Shown here: positions 13,201 through 23,097 of the stretch, in pieces
Layout of the letters: each line of letters begins with the position of its first letter
Position numbering within the stretch: position 1 is the first letter of the stretch
NCBI RefSeq assembly: GCF_018320785.1
Contig: NC_054869.1
Location: 29,676,289 to 29,740,288, forward strand
DNA: 64,000 bases
DNA from: Cheilinus undulatus
Lineage: Eukaryota > Chordata > Actinopteri > Labriformes > Labridae
Direction of reading: 5' to 3'
Made by a program: the position numbers and the translations under genes
The notes under the pieces: model-generated
What the model was told of the DNA's origin: nothing
Databases searched by the model: none
The model's input: only the letters and a program-made list of their open reading frames with translations

Positions 13201-16200
13201 ATTCTGTATGTGTCAGCTGGTTTGATTAGCAGACATAAAAGTTTATAACAAGCAGGTAAAAAAAGAGTATGTAAAGGCTTTTAGGTCTAGGTTAACATAT
13301 TAAAAACTTACCTTATATTTAGACAACACTTCCTTTGTGAAGCCGTACCTTGACAGTCACGGATACAGAGAATAAAGTTAGGAAAAAAGGTTAAGGAGTT
13401 CACCTAAAGGATTAGGTCCAAAAGTGGTAAAAACAAACAAATAATATCCATTAAATGTTATTTTACCTCAGGTTGACTATATGATCCTCATGGTTTCCTC
13501 TATTGAGGAAGACTTCCCCTGGGTAGACAAGCAGGAATGCAAACAGGATGATGAGGATCTCGATGGAGTCCTTGCCTCGGTCTACAAAGTCGCCGTTAAA
13601 CACATAAGGTTTCTCACAGGAAGGCATGCCATTCTGTTAAGAAGAAAAAATGCAAGACAGAGCCATGGAAAAGGTCATCCTATCAGGTAAAGCTTATATT
13701 AAAAAGCATTATGTTAAAATGCATTTCTGCATTTCAGGTGTAAACGAGTCATCAGTCAAAACCTACTCTACTCTACTCTACCCTACTCTACACCACTCTA
13801 CTCTACTCTACTCTACTCTACTCTACCCCACTCTAATCTACTCTACTTTACTCTACTCTAATCTACACTACGCTACTCTACTCTTCTCTACTTTGCTCTA
13901 CTCTAATCTACGCTACTCTACTTTACTCTACTCTACTCTATGCTACCCTACTCTACACTACACTACTCTACTTTAATCAACTCTACTCCACAATACTATA
14001 CTCTACTGTAATCTATGCTACACTACTATACTCTACTTTACTTTGCTCTACTCTTACGTATGCTACACTACTCTACTCTACTCTATACTACTCTAATCTA
14101 CACTACACTACGCTACGCTACCCTCCTCTAGTCTACTCTACTCTACCCTACTCTAGCCTTCTCTACGCTACCCTACTTTATGCTACTCTACACTGCTCTA
14201 CTTGGTTCCAATCTACTCTACTCTACGCTGTTTTACTCTAAGCTACCCTACTCTAATCTACTCAACTTTACTCTTCTCTACCCTGCTCAACTCTACTATA
14301 CACTACCCTACTCTATGAAACCCTACTCTACTCTACTCTACTCTATGCAACTCTACTCAACTCTACTCTGCTTTAATCAACTTTACTCTACACTACTCTA
14401 ATCTGCTCTTCTGTAATCTACGCTACACTATGCTATGCCACGCTACTCTCCTCTAGTCTCTTCTACTCTACCCTACCCTACTCTACTCTGCTCTTCCCTG
14501 CTCTACTCTACTCTACACTACTCTAGTCTTCTCTACTCTACCCTACTATACTCTACTCTACTCTGCTCTTCTCTGTTCCAATCTACTCTACTCTACGCTG
14601 CTCTACTCTACGCTACTCTACCCTACTCTACTCCACTCTTCTCTACTGTACTCTACTCTACCCTGCTCGACTCTACTTTACGTTACTCTACTCTATGCTA
14701 CTCTACTCTACTCTGCTCTACTCTACTCTGTGATAGGGATGAGTATTGAAATCCAGTACATGGTACCAGTACCAACACAGATCAATGCAGATAGAAACAA
14801 ATAGTTTTATCTCTTTTATTGTTTTCTGTACCTCCAGAAATGAATGGATAGATAATGAAAATCGAATTCCTACCTGACCAAATTACAATACAGATATCGA
14901 TACTTAATTTTGATATCCCGCCTACCCAAATGAAAGGCAAAAATACATCATGGAATTTGTCTGATTTCTTTGAAGTTACACTGGTTTCCTTTTTTTTGCT
15001 CATGTCTGACTAGCATTTTATGTGACTCATTTATGATACTCGGACTGCTTTAACTGTCCCGCTAACTTTCAAACTTTTTTCCTCGCAAAAGTTTTGATTT
15101 CGGCACTGGTTAGCCACTTGCACCATATAAAACAGGGTTCCTGCAGATCCATAAAAAAAGTCTTAAATTGGAATTTTTAAATTTAAGGCCAGAAAATGTC
15201 TCCTTTTTACCCGTGAATAGTTTTTAATTTTAGGAAGCACGTTGACTTTGACATGTTTTTATCCAATTTTTGTTATCTACCTGTATTTATCTGATTTCAA
15301 TCTTGAATTATGCTTATTGCATATAGTATGATAAATATCACTTTACTGTACATTGATAGAAAAGTGGCATTAAATGTGTAAGAAATCATCAAATTTGTGT
15401 GTCTGTGATTTTAAAAAAATCTCTTGGCCTATATCAAATAACATTTCGCTAACATTACATTAAACCAGATAATTCAGCTCTGCCTGGTGTACCAAGAAAT
15501 CTCACATGCCTCTTTTTTGACAGTTTGCCATAAAAAATGATATTATTTTTTTCAGATCAGGTCTTAGAAAATCTTAAATTTGATTGGGAAAAGTGTGCAT
15601 GAACCCTGAAAAATATTGATTTAGCACCAGAAAACAAAACAAAACGATGCCCAATCGTAAGTGTTAAGCAGAAAATGCTGCTAAAATATATGCTCTGAAA
15701 CCAAAAACATACAAGAAGGGTAATATTTAAGCTCTATTTAGCGAACCACATGTTATTACTGCAACTTTCAAGTAGCATTTGATTTTTAGAGGATGAGATT
15801 CAAACCTTGTAAAAAATCAGCAGTAGGTCCTCCAGTTGGCCATGCAAATCCCCTGAGATGAAAAGATAAACTTTAATTCATTAAAACAGCAAAAAGCAGA
15901 CTGAAAGAAACTTGTTTCCTGTCTTTTCTTTTATAATAAAGACTTAAAAAAAACAGGAACTGGGTCAAGATATGTAAAAAAATATATATTTCTAAACTGT
16001 TTCAAGAAAAGGAATGGCCAGAGATGACGCTGTATGATTACCACTTTTCCCTCTGTTATACTGGATATCTATATCTGAATATTTACAAAAAGAAGTTGTA
16101 ATTTTGTTCAGCTCACCACAAATGCAGATTTCTTTGCTTTGGCAGGTGGCGACACGGTTGATGTTAGGCAACGAGCGGAGCCGTTTCCATGTCTCAAGGA

Positions 16201-19200
16201 GGAGCTGGAGGACGTAACGTGAGTGCAACTGCTGCTAGGACAGAGATGTGTCAGCAAGAGGAACCAACACAGAGAAAGCTTGTCATGTTGTTGCAAAATA
16301 TTAAAAACAGTATTGAACTTCCGCTATGGTCTTTTCTCCTGAGTACTATTTCTAACTTAACCATTGATATATAATACACAAGTTAGAAAGAAAGCATAAT
16401 ATACTCAAACATGTAACTTTTTAGGATGAATCAAAAAAGTTTTATGGGCATTTTTTGGATGTTATAAACCAGTCAAAGATGTGCTTTCCTTCAGCTTGTA
16501 AGCATTATTATAAGTGCCAGTTCCATTTAAATAATTGTTGTCTATGCAAAGGGATTTGTGTTGTTGCCCTAGAATAATCAACCTCCATCATCTCTAATGC
16601 AAATATCAGCTAACATACACCTAATTCTATTTCAAAAGAAAGTGAATTTCCAATCTTCTCTTATTGTAAATGATGTGAATGATGTAAAGTCTTTCTCAGC
16701 TTTGCCTACTGCAGTAAAACTGTACGGTGCACCCACTTTCTTGTTCCTGAAGGCGTCCACCAGTCCGACTGCCTGGTCCACTGTCAGGGGGAAGGTCAGA
16801 TGTGGTCCAGAGTAGATCTCTGGCACCTCAATGTTCTTGTAGCAGAAGTATCTCTCCCACTCTGCGTCCCGGCAAACCTCGTTCTCGCGGAAGATGTGTG
16901 AGATCAAGTTTCCTAGATTAAAAGGTCAGGATGATGAGTACAAACTCAGTGATTGAGTTGGAAAGGTTAAAATTGTGACCTTTTTTTGTCATTCATAAAA
17001 GAGATCTTACGTTCATTGCTTGATGGGGTGAAATTGTCCATGAGATAGCCAAGGAAATTATAAAGCTGCACGAGGAGAAGACATTAGAGTTGGTATGTCA
17101 GAGAACAACATACAAAAATATGTTAGAATTTCTCTGTTGGTTATTCTCACCTTTATCTGAGCCTGCTCTCCGGAGTATTCTATGGACTGAAAGATGTGCC
17201 ACGTGTACCTCCGTCTCATCTCTGTGCGGGCGACATACTGACGGTACCATCGCTGAATCAGCACGGCAGCTTTTATAGCTGGAACACAAGATAGGTTATT
17301 TATTTATTTATTTATTATTTGTTTATTTGTAAAGGGACCATGTACAATAAAAAACATAAATGTTTCCATTTGATGCATTGTACCAGAGTTAGCTTAAAGC
17401 TAATTTACATCTGCAGTCCCTTGGCAGGTCACAATTAAAACATCAGTTATAAAACATCACAGAGAAATTGCAATAAAACATTAGCTCAAAGCTGCAGAGT
17501 TAGATCACCCACACAGGCATACACTCACATACACACAAACACATTCACACAGTCATATTTAAAATCATGTCATAAAATCAGTGGTCACAGAGTTGAGTGT
17601 CTTTCAGTAGATTTTTGAGTTTGTTCTTGAAGCTTCTGATAGAATCAGAGGTCTTAATGCTGTCAGGGAGAGCGTTCCACTGAGTCGTGGTTTTTACAGG
17701 GAAAGCTGACTGACCAAAAGCAGTGCGATGGAAAGGCACAGAACAATCTCTTTTTGAAGATATTCTGGTGGATTTTATGGACTGCTCAGGACGAAGATTA
17801 ACAAATTGATGCAATGGGGGAGGAGCCAAGCCATTTAAAATCTTAAACATAAGACACAAATTAGAAAACATTTTAAAACTCTCAAAGCTAAGCAGATGAT
17901 GCCTCTCTGGAATCCTGCAGTGGTGATATTGCATACATTTTTGTATCTAGAGTTTTTAAGGTTTGTTTATACAGTGATTCCAGTGGTTTAATGGCTGTTT
18001 CCCCAGCTTGTCTTCTCTGTTGACATGATAAGTATGAATTTAAACAGATTAAATCCAGCAGTGACAGGCAGGAAAGAACATTTACTCCAGCGCCACTTTC
18101 AGAACTATTGAGTTGTACTTGTGATTCAAGTTTAAGAGTAATCATTAAAGATAATCAAACAGGGTACAATCATGTTGAAATGTTTGTTAATTTTCATCTT
18201 TCATCCGTTTTCCTTTTACACAACATTATGCAGCATATGTGGGGAGTCTTTACCTTACATCCTAAATCATATACTACCCAGAATTTGTACTACTTTGAAC
18301 ACGACTGTCCTCTGCAGTGTAGGGGCCCCCCAGGGAACGGTGCTGTTTCCTTTTCACCCTCTACACTGCTGACTTTTCCCACCAGTCACCCACCTGCCCC
18401 CTGCAGAAGTTCCCTGATGACTCTGCCATTGCAGGCCTCGTCACAGATGGGGACGACAGGTCATACAGAGGACTCATTCATGACTTTGTGGACTGGTGCC
18501 AGCGGAACTACCTCCAGATTAACAATGGAAAGACCAGGGAGCTGGTTGTGCCCCCCCCCCCCCATCACCAGTGAACATCAAGGGAAGGGACAGAGCAGAC
18601 TCTATCTCTATCTGCTCAGGAGGCTGGGGTCTTTTGGGGTGCAGGAGGCACTCCTGAAGACCTTCTATGACTCTGTTGTGGCTTCTGACATCTTCTACAG
18701 TGTGGTCTGCTGGGGGAGCAGCATCACAGCAGCTTACAGGAAGAGGCTGGACAAACTTATAAAGAAGGCCAGCTCTGTCGTGGGATTCCCTCTGGAACCT
18801 ATGGAGGAGGTGGGGGAGAGGAGGATGACAGCCAAGCTGTCCTCCATGATGGACAATGACTCCCACCACCTCCAACACACCCTCACTGCACTAAAGAGCT
18901 CCATTAATTACAGAATGCTTCACCCGAATGTGTGAAGGAGAGGTATCGCAGGCCTTTCCTTCCTGCAGCTGTTAGGCTCCACAACAGTACACATGTCTAT
19001 ATATTTAATTGTATGTATATATGTGTATATTGGTGTACATATAAGTGTCTCCCCATTTCCAATCCGTAATGTATTCAACATGTACATAACAGCTGTAAAT
19101 AGTATTTATAACTGTTTTGATTTGTAAGTTACATTTCTATATTTCCTATTTTGTATTATTCATTGTACTAATTGAATGCTCTTTTTACTCTCTTGTGTGC

Positions 19201-20863
19201 TTTGCTTACTCCACTCTTGCCGCCGTAAATTTGGAATTTCCCCTTACAGGACTAATAAAGGAATATCTTATCTTAACTTAGACCCACATGGGCTAGTTTG
19301 AGTATTTCAGAAACTGCTGATCTACTAGGAATTGTAAGCACAACCATCTCTAGGGTTTACAGACAATGGCCTGAAACAGCAGCTATATCCAGACAGTGGC
19401 AGTTCTTTGGGCTAAAATGCTTTGTTGATAGCAGAGGTCATATGAGAAAGACCAAACTGGTCTGTGCTTTTAGAAAGGCAACAATAACCCAAAAGACCAT
19501 TTGTTAAAGCTGAGGTATGCAGGAGGGTAACTCTGAATGCATTGAACCTTGAAGCAGATGGGCTACATCAGGTGCCACCCCTGTCAGTTAAGAACAGGAA
19601 ACTGAGGCTACAGTTCAAATAGCCTCAACAAACTGACGATAGAAGATTGGAAAATTGGAAAACAACAGCCATGGCACATTGGAGGTCACTTAAATCACCT
19701 TTCTTCCTCATTCTGATACCTGGTTTGAACTTAGGTCGAGCGTCATGGCCATGTTCACATGCCTACATACATTGTTTGTTGCCATATGATTAGCTGATTA
19801 GATATTTGCATTAATGAGCAGTTGAACAGGTGTACCTAATGAAGTGGCTGGATAGGGTATTTTACTTTAATTGATCATTTGAGAGGTTTTATTGCATTTT
19901 AAACTTCAACTATGTATGATGTGAATATCTCACATCATATTCTAACATTTTGATATTTATTTAAGCTTGATTTATTTAAACCTTATGAGTTATTTTTCCT
20001 GGCTGGACAATTTGATTTCACTATGCATCGTACTTATATGACTGTGAAAGGGGCCAACTTTTGTAAATTTGAATTTGATATTATATTAACACCTCTGTAA
20101 TACAGTTCTGAGGCCAACGTGGCTTTTTAGATACTTTGCAGATTTGAAATAATAATACAATAGTAATCAACAAATGTGTAATGATGTATTTACAGGTAAA
20201 GATGTAATTCCAAGCTTGTATAGAAAGTAATTTAAATTCAATCAGAACCTGGTTAGTCTCAAGAAGGGCAGCTTTTTTTTGCAGGAATTTAAAAATCATT
20301 ATCATCATCATCATCAGCTCAAATCACACAACAAAAAATAAACTACATAATTAAATGCAACAAACAACAGAAAATAAAAGACATGGAGGAATTAGGCAAT
20401 GAGATGTAGGATTATAACGACTAAAACTATGAGATGAAAACCAAAAAATACCAAAGCTGGGTTGTGTAGATTATATTGCTTGTACTGGTGTTTATCAGTG
20501 AAAGGAGTTTTATTTTCCTATAATTTTTCCTCATCCAAAGATCTAAAACAGTTTTTTAACTAAAGTTGGGTGCTACATTTTCCATATCAGGTCCTGATCA
20601 AGCAAAGTAACTCTGCTCTGAGCTATACTAACAATGACAACACAACACAACAAGGATGTTGCTTACTTGTGACGGCTGCAGAAAAGACAAGAAAGAAAAA
20701 AAGGTGATATTAAAAAATAGAATAAAGAGTTTTAAAATAAGGTGCAAGCAAGTAAGACAAGAAAGAGAGCCATGCAGGTGTATTTGTGTTTGTTTGAAGG
20801 GTAATGGTTACCTTTCCCGGAGTGTTTGTGGAACTGGTCAGACTTTGTGACGCCACATCCCAT
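1272..20863 (-). CDS. ppef2: Serine/threonine protein phosphatase with EF-hands 2
   Basis: Sixteen coding exons on the minus strand: 20863-20812, 17278-17151, 17065-17011, 16912-16737, 16234-16117, 15852-15806, 13633-13467, 13348-13312, 11836-11687, 11605-11255, 8214-8029, 7944-7802, 5001-4895, 3887-3721, 3434-3347 and 1525-1272. They sum to 2226 nt (741 residues plus stop) with all phases consistent; human PPEF2 is similar in length. Order of parts: MGCG amino end, IQ motif [11 protein letters not shown] at 25-35 (calmodulin binding), PPP catalytic core with GDLHG at 177-181, GDFVDRG at 206-212, GNHED at 238-242, HGG at 291-293, SHEC near 474-477 and SASNYYD at 495-501. A long serine/acid-rich insert fills about 311-425. 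EF-hands follow: a degenerate one near 568-579 and canonical loops at 653-664 and 693-704. The enzyme dephosphorylates Ser/Thr residues; in mammals PPEF2 is known from photoreceptors. PPEF2 is chosen over PPEF1 because of the [16 protein letters not shown] and LGLPWRMLR segments. The start rests on the short first exon, whose splice phase fits exactly. Confidence 0.93.
1526..3346. other. PPEF2 last intron with degenerate internal repeat
   Basis: The intron contains a block at about 2160-3065 that looks like one inserted element. Its left edge is GC-rich ('ggccgcccataagg') and its right edge ends near 'cctgcccatgcccat'. The middle (about 2400-2930) is an A/G-rich run of degenerate units based on 'aaagtggcaaaa' and 'ggggttaaaa'. 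Open frames on the opposite strand here are by-products of this composition. Confidence 0.5.
2400..2935. repeat. Degenerate 'aaagtggcaaaa' tandem-like repeat
   Basis: Variants of 'aaagtggcaaaa', 'aaaaatgggtt', 'ggcaaaagttggt' and 'aaaaggggttaa' recur dozens of times at irregular spacing of roughly 20-30 bp. This looks like an old minisatellite or the internal part of a non-autonomous DNA transposon. I do not know the family. Confidence 0.5.
3520..3680 (-). repeat. Teleost interspersed repeat, reverse copy
   Basis: On the minus strand this reads like a diverged copy of the repeat at 165-300: a 'ggataggacagcaga' start, an 'agagatggaaactgggga' middle and an end in 'ttttgaaccca'. It lies in the PPEF2 intron between exons 14 and 15. 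Confidence 0.45.
6890..7080 (+). repeat. SINE-like teleost repeat, truncated copy
   Basis: Carries 'gtgttctcctcatgcatg', 'gggttctctccaggtactct' and 'cttcctcccacagaccaaag', then the end 'ggttaagcggtaaggataat'. This matches the layout of the fuller copy at 57474-57830, but the head and part of the middle are missing. It is inside PPEF2 intron 12 (5002-7801). Confidence 0.6.
8760..9700 (+). mobile_element. L1-type LINE fragment, reverse transcriptase part
   Basis: In shifting plus-strand frames this encodes a decayed L1-like reverse transcriptase: a segment like [10 protein letters not shown], then [14 protein letters not shown] (the A/YADD catalytic box region) and [15 protein letters not shown]. 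It has stops and frame changes and cannot be functional. It is in the PPEF2 intron between exons 10 and 11. Confidence 0.6.
10905..11110 (+). repeat. SINE-like teleost repeat, diverged copy
   Basis: Contains 'cgcctcacagcaagaaggtt', 'atcttctccctatgcatg' and 'ctccaggtactct', in the same order as the copies at 6890-7080 and 57474-57830. It is more diverged than the 57 kb copy and lies in a PPEF2 intron. Confidence 0.55.
12250..12810 (+). mobile_element. L1-type LINE fragment, C-terminal part
   Basis: Plus-strand frames give [20 protein letters not shown], then [18 protein letters not shown]. This matches the usual carboxyl end of fish L1 ORF2 (IQFKILHR..., a Cys-containing HLFW motif). It is interrupted by stops. 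It lies in the PPEF2 intron between exons 8 and 9, separated from the reverse transcriptase fragment at 8760-9700 by two intact PPEF2 exons. Confidence 0.6.
13767..14732 (+). repeat. (CTCTA)n pentanucleotide satellite array
   Basis: Almost 1 kb of imperfect 'ctcta' units with scattered variants (cccta, cacta, cttta, atcta, gcta). It lies inside the PPEF2 intron between exons 6 and 7; in the PPEF2 sense strand it reads TAGAG. Three long open frames made of Leu-Tyr-Ser-Thr repeats are a consequence of the 5-bp period and are not genes. Confidence 0.95.
15133..15608. mobile_element. hAT-like non-autonomous element
   Basis: Begins 'cagggttcctgcagatcc' and ends 'gtgtgcatgaaccctg', so the ends form imperfect inverted repeats starting CAGGGTTC. 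The interior has the 'gtcttaaattggaattttta' and 'gtcttagaaaatcttaaat' pattern of a well-known fish MITE. It has no coding capacity. It lies in the PPEF2 intron between exons 6 and 7. Confidence 0.6.
17291..18147 (-). mobile_element. L2/CR1-type LINE 3' fragment
   Basis: On the minus strand it encodes a reverse-transcriptase carboxyl end: [20 protein letters not shown], then [20 protein letters not shown] and [20 protein letters not shown], closing with QLCDH and a stop. The 3' end carries an ATTT-type tail (TTTATTTATTTA at 17297-17316 on the plus strand). The order NGLAPPPL...FGQSAF...WN.LP is typical of fish LINEs. It lies in PPEF2 intron 1, is truncated at the 5' end, and has an internal break near 17930. 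Confidence 0.75.
18290..19277 (+). mobile_element. L2/CR1-type LINE 3' fragment
   Basis: Plus-strand frames carry GAPQGTVL, then [14 protein letters not shown] (active-site DD), [40 protein letters not shown] and [18 protein letters not shown]. These are the palm and thumb regions of a fish LINE reverse transcriptase. The 3' end is 'ggactaataaaggaatatct', a typical CR1/L2 tail. Frames shift several times (for example around the C-run at 18551-18562), so the copy is dead. Confidence 0.8.
19280..19860 (+). mobile_element. Tc1/mariner-like transposon, internally deleted
   Basis: The left part encodes [20 protein letters not shown], the helix-turn-helix start of a Tc1-like transposase, followed by a diverged stretch ending in KATITQKT. 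The catalytic DDE part is missing. The right part ('ctgattagatatttgcatta', 'gaacaggtgtacctaatgaa') is the characteristic 3' end of the same fish family. It directly follows the LINE at 18290-19277 in PPEF2 intron 1. Confidence 0.65.
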
Positions 20864-21829
20864 GACTGTTCCTGTTCAAAGCATCAAATAATCATTAGAT
20901 CAGCTAAAAGAAGTCCAAATATTTCACCAAAAAGGACACTTTGGTCTCTTTTCTTCTGGATTACCTGCACGTTTCAAACTGTACAGACTACTCAAAGCAA
21001 TTACGAAAAAAATTTGATCTGAGTCTTTATGGGGTCACAGAGAACTGATTGAGTTAAACAGCAATATACTCCACCTATTATTTCCATAATTCTGGTACGG
21101 TCTTGACCTTAAAGGCACCTACTCATTCACCAAGTGGAAAGTTAAGCGTGTGTTGGCAAAGCTGAAGCAGCAGGACAGTCAACTTTGTGCCCTTTTAATC
21201 TCGTTACCTGCTGGTTTTCTACTAACGTCTGCGATTGGCCTCAATCCTGCAGCAGGGGACTGTTTTTGGTACGAATTCTTCGAAGGCTTAAATAAAGCAA
21301 TCAAAAAGAGGAGGGTGTATTTATCTGCACATCCTAAAGTTATTTTTACGAAATTGATAAACTAAGGCAACGAGCATGCATTTTTAAACAAACAAAGAAT
21401 GCCTGGATTACAGTTCAGAATAAAAGATGATAATGAAGACAACCATTCTCACTTGAGAATGCAGCCTGTTGTCTCATTAAGCTGCAGGCTGTTTTAATTT
21501 TTGGTCAAAGCAAATTTAAACTAATTTGAAACTATGAGTTTTTTAAATCACATTTTGTGAGACTTAAATATATGTGGTGGCAGGTCAAGTACATTCATTC
21601 ATAGAAGATTAAAGAGGAAAAGCCTGCATGTCAAAACAAAAAGACTCCAAACCTGAAATAAAAATTGGTCCAAAATTAAAATTACCTTAACCATGTTGGA
21701 AAATTAAAGATAAAAGAAGACACAAAACCAGACTAATGAAATCTGCAATAGCTAACTTTTGGGTATCACTGTTGGATATTTCACAGCTGACAAGTCAGCG
21801 GAAGTGTCTTTAAAATCAGTTTTACTCAC
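20864..21829. other. Probable 5' UTR intron of PPEF2
   Basis: Between the exon with the PPEF2 start codon and the candidate first exon I see no coding similarity. An acceptor (TTTGAACAG then GAACAGTC before the ATG) ends near 20872, so the start-codon exon probably begins at 20871. The rest is AT-rich unique sequence. Confidence 0.4.
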
Positions 21830-22180
21830 GTAGTTACCACCTCTTCCTGGTCACCTTTTCCCAAGTTGTTTGTCTGTCAGTTCTCAGTTTCAGTGGGTTT
21901 TCAAGCAGCCATTTGCTTTGTTTCATCCTCCATAAATCCACCAAGATCAGGTCAAAGACTGCAGGATGTTAATCAGACTTGTCATTGTTTGAAGATGAAT
22001 GACAGCAGCATCCAGGAACTTAACCAGAGGCCAAATGTACTGTTTAGTGCAGCTCTCTGAGACTGCACTGAAGCTGGTTTAGTCTTTAGTCCTTCTGTGT
22101 GATCGCATAATCAAGGCACCAAGCCACAAGTGGATTACTTGAGCTAATGACTTGATGCGGCCAGACTGGTCTTTATATAG
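21830..22180 (-). promoter_or_regulatory. Candidate PPEF2 promoter and non-coding exon 1
   Basis: On the minus strand a TATA box (CTATATAAAG, 22180-22171) is followed about 340 bp later by a strong donor (CTAC then GTGAGT, exon edge at 21830). The predicted start of transcription is near 22145. A TAATCC motif, the core recognised by OTX/CRX-type photoreceptor homeodomain proteins, lies at 22137-22132. The exon has no convincing coding frame, so it would be 5' UTR joined to the start-codon exon at 20871. This is inference from motifs and position only. Confidence 0.4.
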
Positions 22181-22556
22181 GAAGATGGCAAAGTGCAGAC
22201 GTAAACATAGCCAGTAAGAGGGAAGCCAGCTTTAGTTTTGGGTCATGCTTTTGGAGTTATTTTTTATTACAAGTGATTTATTTAGAGTCCAATTAAGTGT
22301 ACATGTGTAGTCAGGTTCTTATGTTGGGCCAAGACTCAAACTGATCTTTTCACCAGTAAGGACTTTGGACTTGTTTCAAATTAACTCTGACCTAATGATG
22401 AGCTTAAAACAAGAATCTTCATTTTTACATTACAACAACGTTTCAGTATGAGTAACAGCTCTGTTAAGAGGTGGCCGGAGAAAAGAAAGCACAACCCACC
22501 CTTAAAAGGTTAGAAGCTAGTGCAAATAACATGATCCTATTTTACTCATTCTAAAA

Positions 22557-22632
22557 TAAATACTACTACTACTCCCAGTAGGCTACTAGTCATCCTCCTC
22601 CCCCTACTACTACTACTACTAATACTACTAAC
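22557..22632. repeat. (ACT)n microsatellite
   Basis: Interrupted run of 'act' units ('tactactactac', then 'ctactactactactaatact'), in the interval between the divergent PPEF2 and oxidoreductase genes. Confidence 0.85.
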
Positions 22633-23097
22633 CCTTGAAAGTAAGCAGTGGAAAGGTAGTCAACAAGTAGGTTAAATAAGCAGTAACTTGAATTCATGTT
22701 GATATTAACATATTTTGTATATATATCATAAATGAAAACTAAGACCAACAAATGTAAAAATAACACATTAACAGCCGAATGCGTTGGTTAGGCCACCAAA
22801 TTGTCACTAATTAAGCTAGCTACTTTTCTCAGCTGCCATACAGTAAACTTGCTAGCTTGCTAGCTCAAGTATTACTTGAAATTCACGTTTTTGTTTACAG
22901 GTCACACTATGATGTTAGCTTTGTGTAGGTAGAGTACTTTTACAGTCTGAATCATCCAAAGTAATTATTAAACGTGTTAAATCGCATTAGATTCACTACT
23001 TTCAAAAACGGTTGCTTTACAAACGTTCCTTAACGCTGTCGCTCTTGAACACTCCCTTCACTGGGTTTTTATACGTGTGGCGGATGGGCGGACATAG

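Noticed and set aside
13650-14749. Three long open frames rich in Leu-Tyr-Ser-Thr
   Set aside because: They are the translation of the CTCTA pentanucleotide array; a 5-bp period without stops opens the frame automatically.
18108-18935. A 275-codon plus-strand open frame as a host gene
   Set aside because: Its second half is LINE reverse transcriptase; the first part is a different frame of the same element and flanking sequence.
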